Positions 33,983-46,289 of a stretch of 64,000 nt of DNA are shown in pieces; positions within the stretch are counted from its first letter, which is position 1, and each line of letters opens with the position of its first letter. The notes below the pieces were generated by a model that was not told where the DNA came from, did not search any database, and saw only the letters and a program-made list of their open reading frames with translations. A program made the translations under genes and the position numbers. This DNA comes from Pseudopyrenochaeta lycopersici (lineage: Eukaryota; Ascomycota; Dothideomycetes; Pleosporales; Pseudopyrenochaetaceae): NCBI GenBank assembly GCA_003313425.1, contig NHZP01000069.1:1-64000 (forward strand), read 5' to 3'.

Positions 33983-36900
33983 TGTTATATGTCGTTCACC
34001 AGGTAGATATAGATTGTATATTGGATGAAATAACATTCTTATGTAATCTAGGAACACTGCCTCTCCCAATAACTGTGCGAAAGCTAGTCGCAGGATTACG
34101 TCCGGTTATTGCGAATCCTCAGACCCTCTGCTAGTTACGACATGCCCTGCATGAGTATTAGCTAAGCTTTATTACTATTAGAGGCATCTCAAGACAGTCC
34201 TGTCAAAAAGAACTAAACAAGCTTAGGGAAGTTAGGGGTATAGGCAGTATATTCCTCCCTGGCGATATATTAAGACTTTAGCCGCAGAAATCAGACCCCT
34301 AACAGTATGCCTACACGATTTTGCCACCAGTTTTATTCTACCTGCTATACCAATTATCTGATTTCCCCCCTTTCGTGCGCTGTTTTCGTTCCATAATCGT
34401 TAACCCGCTTTACTCGTACTTGCCTCTTTAGTTTTGTCAGTAAAACACGAGCCTAAAATTTTACATAGCCGTAACCGATTTCCCAGCTAAAAGCACACCC
34501 CTACTTGAGGCTACTGAGATTTGTCTCCCTTGAGATTTGTTCGCCGCGCTAGCCACATTTTATTAGCGCCAATATAATTCACAGTAATTAATATGCATCG
34601 ACATTTAGACGTCTACAGGGAGGCTAATGCTAGATCATTTATATCACGAGGCTTGTCTTCTACTAATGTCGTTGTCTCTTACGCGGGCCGAGACTTTTCC
34701 AGGCCTCTGAAGCCATCACTGCTGCAACACTCTTGGGCCGCGGTGTAGGTAATCTTATTCCTCCTAATTCTTTATTATTCAGCTTCTAAGTCTTATCAAT
34801 ATTCTATTTCTTTAACTGCCCTCCGCTATAGCCACTATTATTGTCCTCCTCTAGAATAAAGTTACCCCCTCTCTCTAGCTAGGGCTCGGCAATTGGTTTA
34901 AGGACCTAGTCTCTGTATACGTGGTGAGACATCTTGCTATTCTTATTAGAAGCTTACATGTCATACTCTATTATTTTAAGTATTGCTTGCGAATGCGTGG
35001 CAATACTAATCACCTTTTCTTATCTCTTAAACATGTGAGATTCGAAATGGTGTCTCCTGGAACAAATAGCGAGACTACGCGCGCGGGAACGTTTACTAGA
35101 AAGGTAGAAAATATGCAAGTATGTTGGCATAGCATCGGTAAGCCTGAGCAAAAGTTTGCCGCCTATTCTGCCTTGTCCGATAATGCATGTCTATAAACTC
35201 AGAGCATTTGAAGCGTCTTCGACGCCGCAACGTTAGTCTAAACACCCAGCACCTTCTAGTATCTCTAACTTAGTATTTCTAGTATTTCTAGAATCTGACA
35301 AAATTACAAAAATTCATCGTTCCAACCTTCGGTTTCTCGTCCCTCCCCTATTTATCTATGCATCTGCAATTATCTACGTTTAGCAATCACGAGGAACTTA
35401 AAGCAGTTCTAAGGGGACAATATTTGAAACCTAGGGTGCCACTCCGCTCTTCCCTAGCTATCTATCTTATTAACTAGATTACTTGCGATAGAGGCCTCAG
35501 TTGTTTTAGCGATTTGAGATGTGCTTATTTTTAGGGTAGGTGCATGAACGTACGGCTGACGCTACACTATGCTAAGACTGTATTATTTACTTATCATGAT
35601 AGGTAGGTAATAAATAATATAGATTTCCTTATGCAATACAATAACAATAAAGGCCTTATCGCGTATCGCTTATCGTTAACAGCTCTGGGCGTACGATAAA
35701 GGTAGCCACTCCGATATCAATCTTATGGCACTGCAGCATTAGGATACCGAAACGGCAATTAAGGCAGCGTTAAGGAGAAAACAACACTAAGCTAGCATAA
35801 TATGGACAGCTCCTCAGAATAGTCGCCTGTACGTTATGACTTTCAGTCTGGATTCTGATAGTCAGACCTAATCGTGGCGCTATTCGGGTAAGATTCGGGG
35901 GTTTCACTAGGATATGTGTTACCTACTTCACAGTCTGATATATTATTTTCTCGTGAATAACTAAGCCTATGGGTCGAAATCAGGGGAGAGTGCTATAGTA
36001 GCCAATTTTCATCGCGCTATTAACCACGTTAGCCAGGGTCACCAAGTTGCACTCGCGCGCAAGACATGTCCTACTGCGCTTTTTACTAGATAGGCGACAA
36101 CACGCCCTAGCACCCACGTCCGACTAGCGAAAACTGCTATCGCAGAACAGTACCCCGCTACAATTACGCTAACAGGGATCGGATATTGCACTAGATCTTA
36201 CGTCGCTAGAGGCTGATAAACACTAGCAACAATACTACAATTCAAGCCGGTAGCGATTGTATGCAGCCGCAGCACCCTAACAGTGCTATATTTACTTGCT
36301 AGCTGTCTTATAGCCCGGTTCCTTATTTTCAGGGGAATCTATTAATAGCGAAAGGCTATTTAAGGCCCTCTTTAATATTCTTTTGTGTACCAGGGGTTGG
36401 GTTTGAGACTGGAGTTTCTGATTGCTCGTCTCCCTGAGGTTATATCCTTCCATCCAATATCGCACTCAACAATACCATATACGTCTTACTACCTAATTCC
36501 TAAGGCCTTCAATTAAGCAGTGCACTACAAAGCGATAGTAGAACCACGTTGTTGGACGTTCTTGTTCCGTACGGTGTCCGGAGGGCAGTGCTACAATATA
36601 TCTGGCGTATAATATTATAAAGCTCAACGTACTGTTTAGGTACATCTTAGGCAGTAGGGAGCGAGAAGTGTACCTAAATCCAGTCCTTTATTTAAAACGT
36701 ATCCGATATATATTTCCTGCTACGCGAAGCAATGAAGCTGATACTACTCAGGACAACATGCTAGCTCTCAATGCTTAACGTAAGTACAACAGTATCAAGG
36801 TTATATCCAGGTTTAAGAGCCAATCCCCTATTAAATTTACTACAACACTATACGATATTAGTGTCCTCTCTCAGATGTCCCTCGCGCGCACATATCTCTG

Positions 36901-38879
36901 TCTGGCGGACGGAGATCTGCAAACCGTTCCCGGGCGCTGACTTCTATCAAGCTACATCAATTTTGTCTCATTTAGTATCTAGTAGCTGAACTTAATTTAA
37001 GTACTGCTATCCTCCTGTAATTTATTTTTTAGAGTTTTAACTAAAGTTTAGATCTTGCAATATTACCACCACCCTCTGTAGTAACACCAGCGAGGTATGC
37101 AGAAGCTATAGCGACCGGACAGAGATTATTCCTATTTTCCTGGCTTGCATAGGCTATATGCATAATAACAAGCCCTCAGTTCTTACAACCTATCTTTAAC
37201 TAGCACCTGCAGACTGTGAGCTATGCCTGCTTTTCCTGGGATTTCCTCTATCAGACAGAGAAGGGATGGGGCTAAAGATGCCTTTTTACAAGCGCCTACT
37301 GGGGCTTGCGACTGATTCGAAGGCACTGTAGTAGTAGAATGGTAGTACACCGGCACAACCACTATAAGAAATATTATTGCTCAGCTGTAATCAAACAAGT
37401 AGTAGTTAAGGAAGGAAGTGTCTGTTGACACAGGTACCGCGAGCAGAGGTAGTGCAGTGCAGCAGCTTTTAATCTGCTCATCGGTCACCCGTTGCGCCAA
37501 ATCCGACTATGGTGAGGGATAAATGATTGGATTTATACCACTTGAAATGGGACAGGCCTCTTAGCAACCACTTCGCACAAAGAAAACCTACTTACTACTC
37601 AAGCTCTTTAACTTAAAGTAACCTCTGATTGGGTACCATATTGTGGGGATAGCCAACCCCTTATCTCAGGAGAATCACATCATCGCTGACTGCATTGCAA
37701 ACTGCAACGGCTGCCTAAGACGACTCTTGATTATCTCCAAATTGAGCCAGTCGAGGTACCTCTCATTTTCTTCGGCACGCAGGGGCCTTTCGTTACCCGG
37801 GGGGTTAGTAAGATTATGCAAAATGTGACAGTTTAAGTTTTGCTCGGATCTTTCTTGCCTACAGGTGTTTACTGGGGCATCAAACTGAATATGGAAATAA
37901 CCACCTATAATGGAATTAGTAGCTACCTATACTAGGTACACTATTGCGCCGCCCTCCTAGCACGAGATATATACTAGTACAGTATTTTTACTAGCGTACT
38001 AACTCGCATGAGACCACTCGTCTTCCAAGCCAGACCGCTTGGGATGACAACACCGCTTACGCCTTGCGGTTCTCTATCGCACGTTAGACTACGGTAATAG
38101 TAGCTAGAGAGTAGAGCGGAAATAGTAACTAGAAAGCTGTTAGTAACTTTACCTCAATATAAATGGCTTGCGCCTTGCGTAATGCAGTTCTGCAATCTAA
38201 GATGCGTTTGCCCCGAGCATACTAGTCGCGAGGACGAACGCCTTAACCTACCAACAGCCAACAAATGTGCTAAAGTTTCCAGTCTTTCTTCGCAACAATT
38301 GCATTCAGCGCAATACTATATACCTTGATTATATGGTCAACAGTTATGCGCCGCACTGGCCAACGACCTCGTTAAGACTAAACTCTTCGTATCCCCGTCG
38401 ATCTCTACTAATTGCACGAAGCTCCTCTCGTCATTATTTGTCTGCGTCTTCTGCGCATAGCTTACCCTAGACGTAGTCTGTACGTTGATCCTACCCGTGC
38501 CCAATCTACTTAATATATTGCCCCCGCTTCGTGCCGGACCCGTTGCGTACGTGTTCTTAGATAGGCTTTGCGCCGTGCTGCTAAGGGTCTTAGGGAAGAG
38601 ACGCGCTAGGCCGAGACGTATAGAAGGCATGCAAGCGCAGATAATACTAACTTCCTATTTAATGATAGACTATAGAAAGGCTTCAGTAAAGTCCTAGGTC
38701 ACGTTTAACGTCTTTGCGAAGTGGATGAAAGACTGGAGGCGGAGGATCGAGACAACAGTAACGCTTAAGTTATCCCGTTAGCATCTCCTTTACCTAAAAA
38801 TAACGCGGGGGTTACACTTATAAAGCTCTAACACTAAACATTAACAGTACGCTAATCTTTTTCCTAAGAGAAAGTTAGA
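33983..38879. other. Long stretch without a recognised gene
   Basis: Composition is closer to normal than in the transposon block, with patches of TA-rich, RIP-like sequence. Open frames of 60-97 codons occur on both strands (for example 34921-35196, 36771-36989, 38267-38470 plus; 38337-38630 minus), but none has a recognisable domain, signal peptide or splice structure. No LTR ends or tRNA-like structures were seen. It is probably decayed intergenic and repeat sequence. Confidence 0.45.
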
Positions 38880-39250
38880 GTCTCTAAATCTGTAGTAGTA
38901 GTAGAGATAACGCAACAAAGTTAAGAAGGATACTAATTAAAGCATGCGCATAAGATAGCGAGTTATTGTTACTACACGCTCTGTAATGTTCCCCGTCCTA
39001 CTACGTCTACGCAAAGCTTACAGGCGAGCAGAGGAAGATAGAGGAGAAGACAAAAGCAATTATAGAAGCGAGATTGAAGGCGATAACGCCTTATACAACG
39101 CAGCGGAAATTCTTATTAGGGAAGATGTGTAGATAGAAGAGGAGGAATTAGATTTTAATAAAGCTAATAAGTGCGAAGTAGGTGGATTTAGAGATCCAAA
39201 AGAACTAGAGCAGAAGTGTAAGTTGTAAAGATAGCTAAGAGAGGAGTAAC
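38880..39250 (+). pseudogene. Unrecognised degraded coding segment, charged
   Basis: One plus-strand frame remains coherent for about 120 codons with few stops (TAG/TAA) and is rich in E, R, K and N (for example LRKAYRRAEEDRGEDKSN near 39005-39060). The composition suggests a charged, perhaps helical, protein segment and differs from random RIP sequence. I recognise no family. Extent on both sides is uncertain. Confidence 0.3.
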
Positions 39251-39364
39251 TTACGTATAGAGTTAATATAATGTCTGAAAATAGAACCTTCTACATGTCT
39301 TGGCCTAGCCTAGTATATACTGTTGCGGTAAGCACGTCGTAACGAAGTGTGCGGTAGGCCGGGT

Positions 39365-39760
39365 GCCATACACATTTTCAAACAAACAGCAAACATAGCA
39401 ATGTTTAGGGCCTGTGTAGTATGAGATACATTCTTCCGTTAGAAAGGGTTACTAACTAAGATAACAGCCATATTAGCCTCGTCTATCTAATATACACGAC
39501 CAATTGTAGCATAGGCCGTCCAGTAAATAGCTATAGCACTAACAGCCAGAACGAAAAACACTAAGTAAATAAGTCAATAGGTCTTCCATTTGTTGCGGAT
39601 TAGTTTATTACACGCGACAGTAGTAGTGTTAAGCGCGCTAAGCAACTCTTTCAGCCTACATACAGTAGCAAAACATTACTGCGTTGCGGTCAAGGCAGTA
39701 AAGTTTTTACAAGTGCAGGACATGAACAAGGTCAATAGAGCGTCACAGTTTAGTGTTTTA
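39365..39760 (-). pseudogene. Degraded membrane-protein fragment, unknown family
   Basis: On the minus strand a frame with only a few TAG/TAA codons encodes a cysteine-containing segment (about 39750-39600) followed by a hydrophobic stretch, LIYLVFFVLAVSAIAIYW (about 39560-39510), and a soluble tail. Stops are of the RIP type. The pattern is that of a secreted or membrane protein C-terminus. No family is recognised, and I cannot exclude chance. Confidence 0.3.
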
Positions 39761-39910
39761 AGAAAGCTGTCTACACAGCCTTTCTAGGAGCGCTATAAGT
39801 GTCTTTGTCTTCTTATAGGTTGTACACAACTTACTGCGCATACTAGGAGCGAACTGAGGCCATAATCTTGGGCTCGGGATGGTACCACCACAGCCAGAAG
39901 AAGGAGGGTG

Positions 39911-39945
39911 CAGAAGAAGAAGAAGAAGAAGAAGAAGAAGAAGAA
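39911..39945. repeat. (GAA)n microsatellite
   Basis: An uninterrupted run of about eleven GAA/AGA trinucleotides. A minus-strand open frame across it (poly-Phe) is an artefact of the repeat. Confidence 0.95.
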
Positions 39946-41563
39946 ATGCCTCATATTGGATGATCTAAGATACAGGGCACATCGGCGATGATAGGGGACA
40001 CCTAAATATGTGTCGAAATGCCTTAGGAGGTGGTCTACGCCGCTAACCCTTTCGCCCGTTCTCCATAGATTCAAGCGAAGCACGTCCTAAGTATTTCACT
40101 TATACTAGTACGACCACAAGGCTATAAAACTCTAAATCGCGATTACACCATACAGCTTGTAGTAGTGACTCGACATAAGTCCATGCCTCAGAAGTGGCTA
40201 GTGCACTGAGTTAATACTTTATGCCGAGCCAGTAACAGACTAGTAGAATGCAGGGATTAACCTTAGTAGATAGCTGCCGCGTAGGTGAAGCATAGAAAGG
40301 ACAGTGCTATGATGTGCAGGGCACGCGGGTGACAAAAAAGCCCGCACCGCGGATGCCTTGGCGCCCCCAACACATACAAATTACTATAGAGAGGAGGTCG
40401 TTTGAGTATTTTTCAGGCTGATTTCAACATAAGGCTGTAGATTGGCTACAGGCAGCTATATCTATTTTTTTTTTGTGTTGTAGCTGTCAAAATAGAGCGC
40501 CTACGAGCCCAGGCGTGCTAGGTCACCACCCAGTCATTTGACCATCCATTTCAGTGCAATCTCTCAGCCTATTTTAGCATAGAATTGGCACGCTCATTAA
40601 TAAAAGCTTAATCTACCTTCTCCCAGCCCTTAAGGGCGAGCGTGGATGTGTCTGATCCAAAATACTCTAATGTGCCGCGGATCCGACAAGGGTGTTTGTG
40701 GACTTAGATGACTGATTTTAAAAACGTCCAAGATTATCTGTTAGATCTACGTTATGTACGTAAAAAGCACGATTGCTTCCTTAAGGTGGCTTAAAAGATA
40801 CTAAATACTAAATGCGAGTGGAGCTGTTGCACGCTCAGCAGGGTGAATAGGAGGATAGAGGATGATATTCGCTAGAAAGCCTAATTCCTTGCAATAGTTA
40901 ACGCTTTAGTCACCTTCTGCGACGGTTAGTCACGTAACGCCTACATCCTCAGCTTCCTAAGGTAAACTTGAGATCGTCCGTGCTTATTATAGCTAGGGTA
41001 GCAGAGTACTAGACTTTATTAATAATATCTGATATTAAGGCGGTGTTAGCACCTTATAAAGGCTTTTAATACACAAGAAATAATAATAGTATGCCGCTAC
41101 CCTTTAACTATACTGAGCGACTCTATAAGACAGACAGGATAGGCCTAAATTAAGGAACTAAGGTTTGTCGCACTACTATCAGACTATCCCGCAGACGTAA
41201 TTAATTGCGATACTAAGGGACAGGCGGTATATATTTGCGAACATACCAGTTGTGGCTTCGCCAAATGCACCGAGACTCTCAACTAACGTCCCTCGTCAAA
41301 AGTAATTCAGAAACGAACTTAAAGACGTTACTATATGGCTCTATTAATCAGCAATAGCTGTCTTTATAAGACGCCTATAGTTCTTGTGTAGTTCTAAACT
41401 GATTACGAAGAAATGCGGGGTAAGCAGCTAACTGCTATACTTTAGTCCCTAGATTAGCAAGAGATGCGTAGTTAATACTAAGGCTGGCCTACTAATAAAC
41501 AGTTATCCCGCTATGTAACTTGCAGCAGCCCTTTCCTAACTATGTATCTCTTCCGTTTATGTT
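39946..41563. other. No recognised gene
   Basis: Mixed composition. RIP-like TA enrichment returns after about 40950. A short plus-strand cysteine-rich stretch (about 41195-41285, CEHTSCGFAKC) is in an open frame but lacks a start, signal peptide or known family. Nothing else supportable. Confidence 0.4.
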
Positions 41564-42606
41564 CTAAATGATATCAGGACCTCTCACCTTCGCTTTCGCC
41601 TTTTTAGTCTCCGCAGCCCTGCGACAACCCTCGCGCAGAGCTTTTAATTTATAGCCTGCCTTTCCGCCTTCAACTATCAGGTCCTCGAGGATCCGAATGT
41701 CTTGTTTAGCTACTTTACCGCCGTAGTAAAATGCGTTGAATTTGTAGTAAGAGAGGGGTAATACTCTTCTACTAAATTCAAAATTATCTTTACTGTCGCT
41801 AATAAGCCCAGAATCTATAATAATAGCCAGCCAGTCCATCCAAATCGCGGCAAGCCTAATATCTCCTTTTGCGCTTCAATTAGGAGCGCCCAGAGCTCTG
41901 TATTATTTCTGAAATACTCAAACTCCTTAAAACCGTCGATATTCCATATCACTAGGTAGAGTATTACCAGAACGGATGCCCACCCTTCTACAAAAGCGGG
42001 CGTAGATGCGATATAGAGCCTACTATTCTTGTTATATACCTCTTTAAGCGCCTTAAACTTATAGGGTCCTGTGTTGAATACAATTAATCTGACATTACCT
42101 GGCCTGTAGGAGTAGAGCAAATCGGCCTAGGGGACCAAATTGCAATCGGCAGTGCTTGGGACGGAAATACTCTTTGTTAGTTAGTAGGTGAGCATACTGA
42201 AAGCCAGCAGCAAGTAATCCTAAGAAATACTAAGTGATGTCGCGTAATAATCTGCGATATCAAGCCTAATAGCATTATACACGACGAAAGTTCCTAGGTT
42301 GTCGCGGATTAAGTTACTAACAGAGCGTAGAGTCGCCGTGTGAGCCTCAGTGCGGGCAGTGTGTCCATCAAGGGTATTAAAGACGCAGTAAACTCTTCGC
42401 CTGCGATCTTGCTTACTGACTTAATAAGACAGTAATTATCAAAGATCTGTAAGGTATTATCCTTGTAGTCGTAGAGGCGTTTTAGCGGAGCAAAGGCCAG
42501 CTTGCGGCCTAGCCGCACGAGAAAAGTTATGTCTACGCCTGGCGACAGATGATAGCCTTACAAAGGGCCTAGGGCACCGCAGCCGATAACAAGGATTTTA
42601 GGCTGC
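41564..42606 (-). pseudogene. Ketopantoate reductase-like (2-dehydropantoate 2-reductase family) pseudogene
   Basis: The minus strand starts with a Rossmann GxGxxG motif, KILVIGCGALG (about 42600-42568), followed by VDITFLVR, then a FNTLDGHTARTEAH block (about 42350), a YSYRPGNV block (about 42112) and C-terminal helices with AFVEGWAS, RNNTELWALLIEAQ and DIRILEDLIVEGGKAG. This order fits the fungal ApbA/PanE-type reductase family, NADPH enzymes that reduce 2-oxo-3-hydroxy acids (pantothenate pathway or secondary metabolism). At least one frame change near 42385 and one near 41825, plus TAA/TAG codons, inactivate it. The start codon was not identified. The exact substrate cannot be inferred. 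Confidence 0.7.
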
Positions 42607-42751
42607 AGTATTGTGCTTCAAAATGGTAAGAGATGCAATAGATTAATGCGTCTGAAACGCACGCGGTGGATAGTTGTTTTTGCGTCCGAAACTAAATTAT
42701 GTATATAGAAGAAATAGATTTGGTCCGGATTTGATGCGCATTGTCAAGCAA

Positions 42752-42839
42752 TACGAAGGGGCTCGTATTTTTTGAACGCTAGGGTCCCCGCATATTTTGG
42801 TGGTAGCCTAGCGCTCAAAAAAAACGAGCTCCTTCGTAC
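42752..42839. repeat. Near-perfect long hairpin, 33-34-bp arms
   Basis: Arms about 42752-42785 and 42807-42839 are inverted copies (TACGAAGGGGCTCGTATTTT against its complement, then GAACGCTAGG against CCTAGCGCTC) with a loop of about 21 bp. It could be a small foldback element or the remnant of a repeat. It lies upstream of the reductase pseudogene on its own strand, so a regulatory role is unlikely now. Confidence 0.65.
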
Positions 42840-43320
42840 ATAATTTGATGTTCTTCTCTGCACGGCCCTCTTTTCGTCCAGACCCCGCCCCCTCGTTCTC
42901 GTTCTCGTTCTCGTGCTCCTCTACCTTAACTTAAACCCCCCTGCATCATAACTACTTCGATCCGCACTCGGCGCAATTGTGCGAGCATGCTTACCATGCT
43001 CCACATGGGAAAATTGCGCCAGTCAACAAAGAGCTATTTACTAAGGCCCTAAAGTCTATAAATTCCCTCGCTAATAATTAGGAGAAATATACTAATCTGG
43101 GGGCTCATCAGCAAAACCGCGGCTTAGGATTATCACAAGCAATCCCCCCGCTAACTAGTGCCAATACTTATTTACCCTACAGAACTTAGATGACATCAGG
43201 TTATAAATACTTATAATACCGTCCAATCCGTATAAATTCTATTATTCTATTACTGTAAATTCAACCCGTTTGTCTTAAAGTGTAGCCCCCTTTCTATTTT
43301 ATCTCTTTGTAAAGATAGGC
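42840..43320. other. Intergenic between divergent pseudogenes
   Basis: Contains a short (TTCTCG)n-type run near 42894-42917 and pyrimidine-rich sequence. It would have held the promoters of both the reductase (minus) and the beta-glucosidase (plus). No gene is seen. Confidence 0.5.
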
Positions 43321-43324
43321 TCTG

Positions 43325-45886
43325 ATTATGACATCTAGACTTACCCTGAAGGTCTTATTAAGCAGTTAATATTTAAAGAAAAAGTTCTATTACTTGCAGG
43401 CTCTTTGTTTTAGGAGATAGCTAGTATTAAAAGACTTAGTATACCCTGTATAAAGCTTACAGATGGGCTGAACAGCGCTCGTAGCGAGAATTTTAATAAT
43501 AGTGTTAAAAGCGCATGTTTTCTAGTAGGTGTTTCCCTTACCGCTTCTTTTAACAATCAACTTGCAGGGGAAATAGGTAGGGCACTAACCTAAGAGACGA
43601 AAATAAAAAGCGCCCAGGTTCTATGAGTACATTCGCTTCTGCTGCTGTTTTTAAGGGCGCTAAACTGATCTGTGTTAATATATTAGACTCAGCCCTATTA
43701 TTTACCCTTATTACTATCTGATTAGTAGTCGTAACTTTGAATCCTTTTCTAAAGATCTGTTACTTACTAGACGCCTAGTATTAGACTATATTAAGGGGGT
43801 CTAGGGCAAAGGAATTAGGGCTATAATAAAGCACTTCGCTGCTAATAAATAAGAAAGCAACTAATCCAGCATAGATGCTCGTGTAAGCGAGCGCGCTCTT
43901 CGCAAGATCTACCTAAAACCCTTTAAAATTGTAATTAAGGCCTCTTAGCCGTAGTCTATTATGATAAGCTACAATGTTATTAACAGCACGCATGCGGACT
44001 CTAACAAGTATCTGTTAACAGATATTCTCCGCAACCAATAGGGATATAATAGTTAGGTAATAGGCGATTAGGGTGGCACTAATTCGCTAGCCGTAGCTCT
44101 TAATGCTGGCCTCGACCTTAAGATGCCCAGTCCAGCTAGTTAGCGCACCTCTAAGAACATCTAAAGAGCCCTTAATAATAATGAAGTTTCTATAGAGACG
44201 CTAGATGCGCGTGTCTTTAATAATTTAAAATTTCTCTAGTAAAGCGGGGGGTTTAATTATCTAACTATTCCTCCCGAGCGCGCGGAAGATCTTCCCGAAT
44301 ATTAAGCGCTGATCTAAAAAGCTAGTGCAGAAGGCGCAGTACTACTAAAGAATAAGAATAACACGCTTCTACTAAACACAGAAAATATTAGCTCTATAGC
44401 TATAATTAGCTTAGCAAAATAATGTCTTAGTTAGGGTGGCAGCTCAGCTGCAGTAAACCTGTATTATGATATTACGGCTTATAAGGCGTTCAAGGAAGCA
44501 GTTGGTAATAAGGTACAGTTAAATTATGCTAAAGGAGCTCACATACTAAGGAACCTTCCTCCTTGTTCTAAAGGAGTAGTTAATCTTAAAGGCAAGCCTA
44601 GCTTCTTATTCTAGTTATTTAATAAGAATAGAGAGGCTGGACCCACAACAAACTACCTAAGCTTAAGTTTCTGGTTACAGGAGTTAACTAGTATAGCCCG
44701 CGTGGTTTTGGCGGGTACTTATACTCTGTTAGTGTCCGGGAAATATTATATTAGCTTAGTAACTATCGGGAATACTAAGGTCTATATTAATAATAAGCTT
44801 GTCTATAATATTAAAGGGAAGTTAGCTAACGTTTACGCGATCCTGCTAGGAGTAGTAGTAGGAGAGCAGAAGCGGTTTAATTTTATAGCAGGTTAGCCTT
44901 ATTAGATCCGCCTAGAAGCCTTAACTGTCGCCGATCTAGATAATAAAGTATTATTTATGTTAAATTATCTTAGTTTTAACTTCGGTCTTATAGAGCGGCA
45001 TCTTATAGAAGCAGATCTCCTTTAAGAGGCTATTAACGTTACTAAATTATCTAATATTATAGTTATATTTGTCGGAAACACTTAGGTTTGGGAGACAGAG
45101 GGATGCGATTAGGACGACATAGATCTTCCGCGCAATAGCTCTTTTAACTAGCTAATTACTGCCGTTACAGCAGTAAATCCTAACACAGTCGTTATTAACT
45201 CTACTAGTTCTCTAATCTCTATGCCGTAGATAAATAATATATTAGCTATTCTACAGGCGTAGTTTCCAGGATAAGAAGCTAGATATACTATTACTAACAT
45301 TATTTTTAGTTTAGTATACCTAAGTAGAAAGTTACCTATTACGTTCCCTAAAAGAATTTTAGACTTACTAGCATAGAAGAATTTCCTAGGCGATCTTAAG
45401 GCTAACTAAGTAGAATATAAGGAAGGTATCTATATTAGATATCGCTATTACGATCGCAAGCTAGAGACTATTCTTTTTCCTTTTAGATTTAGCCTTTCCT
45501 ATACAACCTTTAACGTTAATAACGTGTTAATTTTATTAACCTCTTTTAAGAAAGGTTAAAGTTTGTTAGTCACCGCAGATATTACTAATACCGGCGCGCG
45601 CGAAGGAAGTAAGACTATTCAAGTGTACGTTAGTCCGAGCAGCTAAGGTGCGGTCAACAGGCCAGTAAAGGAGCTTAAGGGCTATGCAAAGGTTTATTTA
45701 GCTCTAAGGATAAAACAGACTGTTTCTATGTCTTTAGATTATAAAAGCTTTACTTATTTTAATAAGTTAAAGGGTAAGTGGTCTGTCGACTTAGGCAAGT
45801 ACGTTGTTTCCGTAGGCGTCTCTAGCGCGCATATACTTGCTACGAAAGAGGTTGAAATTACTGCGTCCTTTGACTTTGATCCTTGA
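43325..45886 (+). pseudogene. GH3 beta-glucosidase with PA14 domain, RIP-inactivated
   Basis: Plus-strand translation gives the GH3 plan in order: KEKVLLLAGS and LTDGLN-x-AR (about 43380-43470), NFESFSKD (about 43733), IIKHFAAN (about 43830), the nucleophile region as VIGD-x-GGTNS (about 44060; VMSDWGGT is the usual form), NAGLDLKMPS (about 44110), AEGAVLLKN (about 44328), a PA14 insert around KVYINNKLVYN (about 44780), and the C-terminal fibronectin-III-like domain ending at TGA 45884-45886. This layout matches Aspergillus-type extracellular or intracellular beta-glucosidases of about 830 aa that hydrolyse terminal glucose. Many TAA/TAG codons sit where Q or W is expected. One frame change between about 43400 and 43730 may be a lost intron or indel. 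It is not functional. Confidence 0.88.
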
Positions 45887-46285
45887 AGGTTTAGATTGAA
45901 GTAGTCACGAAAGAAGGTAGCCTATAGGGTATTGAAATAATACGTCAGCCTTAATGCGCTTGAGCTTCCAACTAGCTCTTGATCATACCTACATATTATT
46001 GTTAACGTACCGGATAAGTGAGCCGATCAGACAAGCGAGTCGATCAGCCCCCTGAGTGCCCCGCCGCGCGCGACCTCCCACTCAACCACTTCAGGAGAAT
46101 ATTGTAATAACTTGATATAGAGAGTATCTAGAGTAGTTATAATGCCTTTTTACACGTACGAGAGTTGTGCCCTTGCTCTCTGCAGCGCGTGCGGCGCGCT
46201 CTTGCCTGCCGGCTTCCACTAAGGCGAGCCTCCCCCTCGCACGTCTCGTCATTTAGTTGCTCATCAACGTCCTTTTAAGCAATAA
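45887..46285. other. Intergenic, no gene seen
   Basis: Moderately GC-rich sequence between the convergent beta-glucosidase (plus) and DNA-ligase-domain (minus) pseudogenes. Nothing identifiable. Confidence 0.5.
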
Positions 46286-46289
46286 TCTC

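Noticed and set aside
39793..40083. Minus-strand 96-codon open frame with poly-Phe
   Set aside because: The run of Phe is the (GAA)n microsatellite read backwards; no family features.
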